Source of the DNA: Thermoplasmata archaeon
Lineage (GTDB): Archaea > Thermoplasmatota > Thermoplasmata > UBA10834
Length of the DNA: 13,033 nt
Direction: 5' to 3'
Assembly (NCBI GenBank): GCA_013329135.1
Contig: DUKU01000171.1
Coordinates: 1,600-14,632, forward strand
Position numbers and translations under genes: made by a program. The notes beneath the pieces are model-generated. The model saw nothing but the letters and a program-made list of their open reading frames with translations, searched no databases and had not been told where the DNA came from. Below are positions 6,867-13,033 of this stretch, one piece after another (positions within the stretch are counted from its first letter, which is position 1; each line of letters begins with the position of its first letter).

Positions 6867-9720
6867 CTCTTATCCTGAGCGCCTCCGCGAGCTTGATCCT
6901 CCCTGCGTTGTAAGTTGCGAGGAAGGACGCGAGCATGAACGAGGCGATGGCTGACAGGACCACCACCCAGCTTATCCACGAAAACACGAGATCGTGCGGG
7001 ATCTCCGAGCTGTTGAACCCATCCATGAGCACGCCGTACAGGTATGCGGAGAGCAGGCCCGCCGACGAGCCCACGACCATGCCGAGCGTCATAAGAGAAA
7101 TCGACTCACCCATCAGGATCCGTCTCATCTGCTCGGGCGACGAACCCCTGGCCAGTATGCAGGCGAGCTCGTTCCGTCTATCCCAGACCGTGACGAAGAG
7201 AACTAGGCCCACGCCGCAGGTCAGCATCACGATGGAGAGAGCGTACTCCATGTACAGGAAGTCGCGCAGAGTCCTGAACTCAGGAGCCGCCATCGCCTCC
7301 TCGAGCCTCTCCTCCGTCACCTCGACCCATCCTTCGAGTCCGGCCGAACTGCCCCAGGCGAGCACACCGTCTGCGACCTCTGAGGGGTCCGCACCTTCTT
7401 CGACCATCACGAAGAACCTGATTATGTTGTAACCACCGTACCAATCGGGTTCTATGAAAGACAGTGTGTCACTGTCCACGTAGAGATTGTTGCTCATGCC
7501 CGGCAGTTGCTTGAGCACGCCTACAACCCGAAGCTCTGCGGACACGGTGATTCCCACGGAGTCATGGTCCGGATACACGTCCATGGACGCCTCGATCGTA
7601 TCGCCCACGACGAGATAGTTCGCGTCCGCGAAATCCTCGTTGATGAACACGGTCCCGTTCTCACCGAGATCGGTGATGTCGTGGGAGCCGTCTCCGACGT
7701 ACCACCCAGAACCAATCTCAATCAGGTCGGCGAACGCTTCCGTGTCGAAGATGGCCATGGAAGCGTAGCTGTGTTCTGCATTCACAGACTGCTCGCGGAC
7801 CATGACCGACTTGTCGACACCGTCGACCGAATCCATCGTCCCCAGAACCGAGTAATCGACGTCGTAGAAACCGGTCTCGTTGTATCTGCAATAGCCATTA
7901 TACCTGATGTCGGCGCCCACTTCGTACAGCACGACCTTCTCCGCGTGCGCCAACTCCGATTCCATCGTGATGGATACGAACAGGCCGAACGCTACCGCGA
8001 GCGACACTATGATCCCGATGTTGGACGCCCTCTTGGGGTTGCGGGCGATGTTCTTCTCGACGATGTAGTGGAGCTCCTTCGTCCACCGACTGACTATCCA
8101 CGAGAAACGCGTGTAGAGCCTCCTAGAACCGCGCGTGACCAGCCGTATGATGCTCACGGAGAGGAGGAACGGGATGGCCGGAACGAAGGAACTGCCAGCG
8201 ATGACGGTCACGCTGAAGAGGAGGTATGCCACGAATGAGCCGCCACTCCAGTAAGGTGCGGCTTGGCGGAGCCAGAACACGCAGGCGATACTGTATCCCA
8301 CGAACACGAGCGCGGCGATATCGTATCGAGACCTGTATTCCACCTTGACCGTCTTCGGGGTGTACTGGTGCAGGGCCTCGGCGACTGCCATCCTCGATGC
8401 GCGCCTCATCGGTTTGTACGAACTCAGCAGCATCAGAAGGATGCCGAAGAGCACCACGACTGCGATGGTCATGTGTGAGATGAAGAAGGAGGTCGTGGCC
8501 GTAGAGACGGCTTCGGACTCGTAGAGGGTTGACATCGGCACCAGAAGGAACCTGCTGATCAGGAAGCCGGTCGCGAGGCCCAAGAAGCCGGCCACTGCGC
8601 CGAGTAACATGGACTCCATCACAAGAGAGGCGAATATCTGGCCGTTCCCCGCACCCCTAGATTTCAGGACGCCGATCTCACGTCGTCTCTCCGTCATGCC
8701 CATCTCGACGCCCACGACCGACAGATACACTCCGAGGACGACCACGGGCAGCGATAGGCCGATGAATGCGAGTTTCTTCTGTGAAAGGTCGGACCCGAGA
8801 TCGAACAGCACCTGGACGACGGGGCAACTGAACCGAGCGCTCACCTCACTGGCGGCCCGCTCCAGCCGGCCGTTCAGGGTCTCGAGTCTGTCAATCGACA
8901 AAGCGATGTTCACGATGTTCGCGTACTCGCCCCTGTCGACCCACACGAGGTATGTCTCGGGGCATGACAACAGCGTCACCTCGGAAACCGGGTCCACGAC
9001 CATCGACGCGCTCTCCATCGGCATCACGACAGGGTTGTAGACGCCACCAAGTTGCACGTCCCCCACGCCCTGCGCCTCCGAGTACCACCACTGCCAGTAA
9101 TCCTCGGTGACTCCTTCCTGGGTCCAGATCTGAGAGACCTCGAGGGAGATGTTCACGTAGGAATAGACATAGGTGAAGTTGACTTCGTCGTACACGGAGA
9201 CCTGGTAGCTGCATATGAGCGGGGCGCCGACGGAGAGGTCCAGTGCCGTCGCGACGGATGAAGGGATTGCGACTGTGCCCGGGGACGGAGCCTCTCCTTC
9301 GATCTTGTACCGGTCGAGTATGACCGAGGAATCCGAAGGGAGGAACACGAAGCTGCCGGACGGATACCAGTAGTACGGATCCCCTTGGTACATGACTCCA
9401 TCACTGTTCAGGAGGGCCCAACCGGAGCAGCTCACGACGTACGACACTTCCTGGACTCCGTCAACGGTGAGGAGCCTGTCCGTCACTTCCTCGTAGCGCT
9501 CGACGTCGATGCTCGATAGGTCGCCGGCGTAGCTCTGTCCGTAGAAGTCGACAGGGAGTCCGTCGAGTCGCTCCCTCAGGAGCCCGAATGAGGCAGAATC
9601 AATCGCTATCAGCGACCCGGCGATAAGCGAGACCGCGAGCGTGACCCCGAGTATCGCATACAGCGTCCTGCGCCTGTTCCTCACTATCGAATCGAGTGCG
9701 AACCTGGCGAATGACAGCAT
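6859..9720 (-). CDS. FtsX/MacB-like ABC transporter permease
   Basis: This 953-residue membrane protein is made of two FtsX-like halves. The N-terminal helix (about 19-41) follows the cytoplasmic start RFALDSIVRNRRRT. An outward domain (about 42-315) has four cysteines (C98, C170, C253, C299) that could form disulfides. Helices at about 318-338, 365-389 and 413-434 close the first half, with the cytoplasmic loop RREIGVLKSRGA. Further helices (467-484 and about 494-528) link to the second half, which opens with NIARNPKRASNIG, a helix (565-585) and a second outward domain (about 586-824). It ends with helices at 825-846, 873-896 and 909-934 and the matching loop RNELACILARGSS. Such permeases work with LolD/MacB-type ATPases on lipoproteins, peptides or envelope enzymes; the substrate is unknown here. 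No membrane-fusion partner is present. ATG 9720 has GGGGAAGTGG ten bases upstream. Confidence 0.93.
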   Translation of the reverse strand: MLSFARFALDSIVRNRRRTLYAILGVTLAVSLIAGSLIAIDSASFGLLRERLDGLPVDFYGQSYAGDLSSIDVERYEEVTDRLLTVDGVQEVSYVVSCSGWALLNSDGVMYQGDPYYWYPSGSFVFLPSDSSVILDRYKIEGEAPSPGTVAIPSSVATALDLSVGAPLICSYQVSVYDEVNFTYVYSYVNISLEVSQIWTQEGVTEDYWQWWYSEAQGVGDVQLGGVYNPVVMPMESASMVVDPVSEVTLLSCPETYLVWVDRGEYANIVNIALSIDRLETLNGRLERAASEVSARFSCPVVQVLFDLGSDLSQKKLAFIGLSLPVVVLGVYLSVVGVEMGMTERRREIGVLKSRGAGNGQIFASLVMESMLLGAVAGFLGLATGFLISRFLLVPMSTLYESEAVSTATTSFFISHMTIAVVVLFGILLMLLSSYKPMRRASRMAVAEALHQYTPKTVKVEYRSRYDIAALVFVGYSIACVFWLRQAAPYWSGGSFVAYLLFSVTVIAGSSFVPAIPFLLSVSIIRLVTRGSRRLYTRFSWIVSRWTKELHYIVEKNIARNPKRASNIGIIVSLAVAFGLFVSITMESELAHAEKVVLYEVGADIRYNGYCRYNETGFYDVDYSVLGTMDSVDGVDKSVMVREQSVNAEHSYASMAIFDTEAFADLIEIGSGWYVGDGSHDITDLGENGTVFINEDFADANYLVVGDTIEASMDVYPDHDSVGITVSAELRVVGVLKQLPGMSNNLYVDSDTLSFIEPDWYGGYNIIRFFVMVEEGADPSEVADGVLAWGSSAGLEGWVEVTEERLEEAMAAPEFRTLRDFLYMEYALSIVMLTCGVGLVLFVTVWDRRNELACILARGSSPEQMRRILMGESISLMTLGMVVGSSAGLLSAYLYGVLMDGFNSSEIPHDLVFSWISWVVVLSAIASFMLASFLATYNAGRIKLAEALRIRGG

Positions 9721-9767
9721 CCCCAGATAGCCACTTCCCCTATGACATCCGTGGATGCATTATGAGG

Positions 9768-9775
9768 TAGATAAA
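9768..9775 (-). promoter_or_regulatory. Candidate TATA box for the permease-ATPase operon
   Basis: The minus strand reads TTTATCTA, centred about 51 bases before ATG 9720. It predicts a transcript start near 9745 and a leader of about 25 bases holding GGGGAAGTGG (9731-9740) as ribosome binding site. The 93-base gap holds little else. This is a pattern match only. Confidence 0.4.
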
Positions 9776-9784
9776 GCATCCCGG

Positions 9785-9805
9785 GACATGTCACGTGGCC
9801 ATGTC
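9785..9805. repeat. Inverted repeat upstream of the permease promoter
   Basis: GACATG (9785-9790) and CATGTC (9800-9805) flank a nine-base spacer that itself holds the palindrome CACGTG (9792-9797). It lies about ten bases upstream of the candidate TATA box on the minus strand and just after the stop of the TPR gene. It could be a transcription-factor site for the permease operon or an RNA hairpin at the end of the TPR transcript. No T-run follows it, so a classical terminator is not supported. Confidence 0.4.
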
Positions 9806-9813
9806 AGTGGAGT

Positions 9814-11760
9814 TCACCGCTTCTTCTTCCGTCGGCCGAAGACCAGGACCGATGCCGTGGGCTCGAGCTCCTCCGGCTTCGGCCTCTCCGTCTTATGATG
9901 CAGCTTCCTCTTGGGCGGCTCCTCGGGCGGCGGTATCTCAGGCTTCTCGGGGGCCTTACCCTGGGACACATAGACATCGTGCGTGCCCGACCTCTTGAAG
10001 TGCAGGCGCTCGGTCTTCATCAGAAGCGCCATCGGGAGCACGAGTTGCTCGCTCGTGAGGTTGGTCTCCTTCATGATGCGCTCGAGTGTCGCGCCCTTCT
10101 CCGCCGTGACATTGAGGACGGCCTTGATGGCGGCGTTGACATCGAACTTGTCCTGACCACCGCCGATCACCAGCTGCGTCCTCTGCTCCACTATGCTCGA
10201 CAGATACTCCTTCGAGGTCTGGTCGAAGTCAGATGGGTCCTGCTTCAGGAGGTTCCTCAGATGCGCCGTGTCGAGGCCCATGGCTTCCCAGCCACGTATC
10301 TGGTCGAGGCACATGCCCTTGTAGAACTCCCTCTGCAGGCCCTCCTTGGCCAGCTTGCTCTTGGGTTTGACCTCGAGGGCCTTCTGGTAGTTCATGACGG
10401 CATCGTCGCTCCTGCCGAGCCTGACACAGGTCTTCGCGAGGTTCATGTACGCGTCGAAGTCCCTCGGGTCGAGCGCGACGGCCCTGTTGAAGCACGCGAG
10501 CGCCTCCTCTGGCCAGTCGAGGGTGCTGAAGACCGCACCCTTGTTGTTCCAGGGGATGGCGTTCTTCTGGTCTGCCTGGATCGCCCTGTCGTAGGCGCTG
10601 AGCGCGAGCGCGCGCTTGCCCTCGAACGCGTACATGTTGCCCAGGTGGCACCATGTGGTGCTGTCCTCAGGGTCTATCTCGAGCGCGAGGTCGTAGTTCG
10701 TCTTGGCCTTCGAGTATTCCTTCATGTGATAGAGGACGTCGCCCTTGACGTTCCAGGGCAGCGAGAACTTGTGCGAGACCCCTCCAGCGGAGCTCTCCTG
10801 GACCGCCGCGTCCGCATGGACCAGCGCGCCGGGGAAGTCGCCCGTTTGCATGAGGTGGTTCGCCCTGCGCAATTTGGACCATATGGACAGGTACTCCTTC
10901 TCCTTCCAGAGGTACAGAAACAGCGGCAGGAACGAGAACACGATGCCTATGAGGGCCAGGCCGCTGTCGTAGGGCTCGTAGTTGCCCGAGGCGACTATGC
11001 CCGCCTGCTCGTGGAACGCGATCAGGAACAGAGCCATCGCGCCTATGAGCCACGCGCCCAGGTATCCGTCCCTCGTCCTCAAGAACTGCAAGGACAGGAG
11101 AGAGGCGGACATGCCCACGGCGAGCAGGAGCAGGTTCAGCCCCGACCCGAATGGGTAGTCTCCAGGCTCGCTCCTGGCGACGTCGAACGCCTCGTGCACC
11201 GGCATGAGGACCATCATGACCACGCCGAAGCCGTAGATGGCCAGCCAGAAGGCGTCCTTGTTGGCGATGGACTTCATGCCCATAACCATCATGATGAAGC
11301 CGGTGAGCAGGAGCACGCTCAGGAGGACCGCCCAGCCGCCGATGCCGGAGCCCAGGCCCGCCAGGCCGATGCTCATGATGACCAGCAGGATCAGACCCAT
11401 GACCCAGAGCAGCGCCTTGGGGAGTGGCAGCTTGAAGCCGTCGTCGGGGGCCTCCCCTGTCGTGAGGAACAGCATGGCCACGCCCATGAGGATGAAGAAA
11501 CCGGAGACGATGAACACATAGGTGTTGTACACCTCCCAGCTGCCGTACCACAGCTCCTGGCTCATGAAGAACTCGACCGATGAGCCGATGACTACGGCCG
11601 CGTACAGGAGGAGCAGGTAGAGCCGGGGGCCTCCCAGGACAGGCATGAATGGCCTCACGGCCTCGGATTGCGACCCCAGGGGCCTCAGCAGGTGTGTGAG
11701 CGAAATGCTCTCGTTCTGTCGTTCCGAGCCGCCGTCGGATGTCTCAGGTGCGTCCATCAT
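9814..11760 (-). CDS. Polytopic membrane protein with TPR repeats and a probable C-terminal winged helix
   Basis: I do not recognise this 648-residue protein as a named family. A polar N-terminus (1-40) precedes about eight hydrophobic helices (roughly 46-66, 80-100, 115-135, 142-162, 170-188, 206-226, 233-256 and 267-285). A soluble part follows with TPR units at about 334-367, 368-401, 402-435 and 436-469; the signature spacing is visible in WNNKGAVFSTLDWPEEALACFNRAVALDP. A possible degenerate unit covers 296-325. Residues about 541-600 (VNAAIKAVLNVTAEKGATLERIMKETNLTSEQL...LHFKRSGTHDVYVSQG) read like a winged helix: helices, then a basic beta-wing. The tail (601-648) is proline-rich and ends GRRKKKR. 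Start: GGAAGG lies five bases before ATG 11760 (ATG 11757 follows directly). It overlaps the surface-protein gene by 17 bases, so the two are probably one transcript. The TPR part is inferred to be cytoplasmic. Confidence 0.85.
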   Translation of the reverse strand: MMDAPETSDGGSERQNESISLTHLLRPLGSQSEAVRPFMPVLGGPRLYLLLLYAAVVIGSSVEFFMSQELWYGSWEVYNTYVFIVSGFFILMGVAMLFLTTGEAPDDGFKLPLPKALLWVMGLILLVIMSIGLAGLGSGIGGWAVLLSVLLLTGFIMMVMGMKSIANKDAFWLAIYGFGVVMMVLMPVHEAFDVARSEPGDYPFGSGLNLLLLAVGMSASLLSLQFLRTRDGYLGAWLIGAMALFLIAFHEQAGIVASGNYEPYDSGLALIGIVFSFLPLFLYLWKEKEYLSIWSKLRRANHLMQTGDFPGALVHADAAVQESSAGGVSHKFSLPWNVKGDVLYHMKEYSKAKTNYDLALEIDPEDSTTWCHLGNMYAFEGKRALALSAYDRAIQADQKNAIPWNNKGAVFSTLDWPEEALACFNRAVALDPRDFDAYMNLAKTCVRLGRSDDAVMNYQKALEVKPKSKLAKEGLQREFYKGMCLDQIRGWEAMGLDTAHLRNLLKQDPSDFDQTSKEYLSSIVEQRTQLVIGGGQDKFDVNAAIKAVLNVTAEKGATLERIMKETNLTSEQLVLPMALLMKTERLHFKRSGTHDVYVSQGKAPEKPEIPPPEEPPKRKLHHKTERPKPEELEPTASVLVFGRRKKKR

Positions 11761-13033
11761 GATTCCCTTCCGAGTCCCCTCGTGCGTTCTCGCGTGCTCT
11801 CCGCGTACGCCTAATGACGATGAAGATAATTGGTACTATCGCTAACGGCGCTATGACATCGCCGAACTCTGGGATAGGTATCTGGCCCTGGTTGATCTCC
11901 CCAGGGGTTGGGACCAGCCAGGCCCATGTATCGTACTCCGAATCGGGGGTGCCAGTACGGCCGTATGACTTCGCGTTCCAGAGCGGGACACTGATTGAAT
12001 CAATCAGTGCGCCTGTGCTGTTGTATAGAGCGTATGTGGTCCCCCTCGAGAAGCTCAGGTAGGGCGTGACATAGAATCCCCCGGACGGGATAGTGTAGTT
12101 TGGAAACGTGAACCTTAGGGCGCCATCCACGCGCAGAGTCCAACCAGCGATGTTGATGGGATAGCTCGCGGTGTTGTACAGCTCTAGCCAGTCGTTGACC
12201 AAGCTAGGCTGGGTGGAGTATATCTCGTTGATGATTATGCCGCCGAAGGCCCTCGACCCCGAGAGCACGCTGACAGGCAGTGCGGCGACGGCCGTATCCT
12301 CGGAACCGCGCCAGTCCTGCGCCATGATTGTGATGCGGTACACCTCGTCCATGCTCATGCCGAGGTCCTCTAACGCGGCGCCGACCTCGAGCCTGTAACC
12401 GTCCGAGGCCGCCTGGACTGGACCGGCCAGGAGCCATGAGCCATTGATATAGGCATACGCGTTCGCGGCCATGATGGTGCCTGCCTCGCCCGCGACCGTG
12501 ACCGCTGACTCCGCGCCTCCGATCCTGAATCCAGTCGACTCGTTGCCGTCCAGGTCGATGAATGCGTATGCGAAGTCCGCTCCGAACAGATGCTTCTCCT
12601 CGGTCATGTTGGGCATGGACCCGCTCGGCTCCGGCGGTTCCTCCCAGCGGACAAGTGTGCCGGGGACGCTCGACCCGCCCAGCATCATCCCGTCCACGGA
12701 CATGTAGAAGTAAGCTGTGAGGCTGGAGGCCCACGTGGCTGTGGATACAAGGTCCACATCGCCGTTGACGAACGGGCCAGTGCCGTTCATGACGACATCC
12801 CCCAGCGGGTCCTCGGTCATGAACAAGTACTGCCAATCCGCGAAAGCGCCATCGACCTCCAATGAGGAGGGGGCCGCGCCGATGTATGTCATCCTCGCGC
12901 CGTCCTGGTACGATGTCAATGCGACTGTGGCGTTCGCCCCGAAGACGAAACCATCCCCCTCGTCCAGATGCAGTCCGAAGGACTGTGTGTCCGAACCGTC
13001 CCCGAACGAGGCGAGCACCGATAGCCGGACGAC
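11744..13033 (-). CDS. Surface protein with lamin-tail domain and C-terminal membrane anchor (5' end outside window)
   Basis: The frame is open through the right edge, so the start and any signal peptide lie outside; 429 residues are visible. The middle part (about 50-255) contains SSLEVDGAFADWQ, VDLVSTATW, AYFYMSVDG and AFIDLDGNESTGF, reminiscent of CBM9/DOMON-like beta-sandwich domains, though I am unsure of the family. A lamin-tail domain follows (about 264-380): GIIINEIYSTQ, DWLELYN, INIAGWTL and FYVTPYLSF are hallmark strands, ending YDTWAWLVPTPGEINQG. The C-terminus has IPIPEFGDVIAPLAIVPIIFIV then RRTRRAR, a PEF-like motif, a hydrophobic helix and a basic stop-transfer patch, as in archaeal surface anchors; an 18-residue polar tail after it is longer than usual. 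The protein is inferred to face outward. It overlaps the TPR membrane gene by 17 bases. No enzyme motif is visible. Confidence 0.85.
   Translation of the reverse strand, partial: VVRLSVLASFGDGSDTQSFGLHLDEGDGFVFGANATVALTSYQDGARMTYIGAAPSSLEVDGAFADWQYLFMTEDPLGDVVMNGTGPFVNGDVDLVSTATWASSLTAYFYMSVDGMMLGGSSVPGTLVRWEEPPEPSGSMPNMTEEKHLFGADFAYAFIDLDGNESTGFRIGGAESAVTVAGEAGTIMAANAYAYINGSWLLAGPVQAASDGYRLEVGAALEDLGMSMDEVYRITIMAQDWRGSEDTAVAALPVSVLSGSRAFGGIIINEIYSTQPSLVNDWLELYNTASYPINIAGWTLRVDGALRFTFPNYTIPSGGFYVTPYLSFSRGTTYALYNSTGALIDSISVPLWNAKSYGRTGTPDSEYDTWAWLVPTPGEINQGQIPIPEFGDVIAPLAIVPIIFIVIRRTRRARENARGDSEGNHDGRT
11989..12009. repeat. Near-perfect 21-base palindrome inside the surface-protein gene
   Basis: Arms CACTGATTGA (11989-11998) and TCAATCAGTG (12000-12009) are exact inverted copies around one base (A, 11999). 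It encodes ALIDSISV in the lamin-tail domain. It is AT-richer than its surroundings. It could be a protein-binding site or mRNA hairpin, or simply chance from the coding sequence. Confidence 0.6.

Noticed and set aside
7507..8238. A 243-codon plus-strand frame within the permease gene
   Set aside because: It is antisense to a clear membrane protein, with histidine-, arginine- and aspartate-rich shadow composition and no domain.
9895..11583. A 562-codon open frame on the plus strand
   Set aside because: It lies antisense to the TPR membrane gene. Its translation is rich in R, E, H, V and L without domains or membrane segments, as expected from GC-rich codon bias in the real gene.
1..13033. 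CRISPR array, tRNA, rRNA, insertion sequence, toxin-antitoxin or phage genes
   Set aside because: No regularly spaced direct repeats, cloverleaf elements, transposase or integrase motifs, or small toxin-like gene pairs were seen on either strand.

Overview
This window looks like ordinary chromosomal DNA of a GC-rich archaeon, most likely a euryarchaeote. The evidence is a topoisomerase VI operon (top6B-top6A), an archaeal COG1340-type coiled-coil gene, TATA-like boxes about 25-30 bases before start codons, a ribosome binding site that is an exact match to the usual archaeal 16S anti-SD tail, and a surface protein ending in a PEF-like motif, a membrane helix and basic residues. I do not assign a phylum with confidence. 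Nine genes and two edge-truncated coding regions fill almost all the sequence; the longest non-coding stretch is about 110 bases. I see no rRNA, tRNA, CRISPR array, insertion sequence or phage gene.

Left part (1-6145), housekeeping and metabolism. The tail of top6B overlaps top6A by 11 bases and both run rightward. A two-domain GNAT acetyltransferase runs leftward and meets top6A tail to tail with one base between them. From a 112-base divergent promoter region, a rightward pair follows: a DUF89 metal-dependent phosphatase and a dipeptide epimerase of the enolase superfamily. A leftward nucleoside phosphorylase meets the epimerase tail to tail. Divergent from the phosphorylase is a rightward coiled-coil protein of the archaeal COG1340 type.

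Right part (6120-13033), cell envelope, all on the minus strand. In transcription order: a surface protein with a lamin-tail domain and a C-terminal membrane anchor (its start lies outside the window), a polytopic membrane protein with TPR repeats and a probable winged-helix C-terminus, a 953-residue FtsX/MacB-type permease, and its ATPase. Surface and TPR genes overlap by 17 bases and permease and ATPase by 8, so each pair is probably co-transcribed. A 93-base gap with a possible promoter and an inverted repeat separates the two pairs. The four genes could form an envelope export or remodelling module, but that is inference from neighbourhood.

No clearly new defence or mobile system is visible. 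The most interesting points are the membrane-TPR-winged-helix architecture beside an export-type ABC transporter and a surface protein, the phosphatase-epimerase pair with no ordinary start codon at the epimerase's expected N-terminus, and three convergent gene pairs with no room for terminators.
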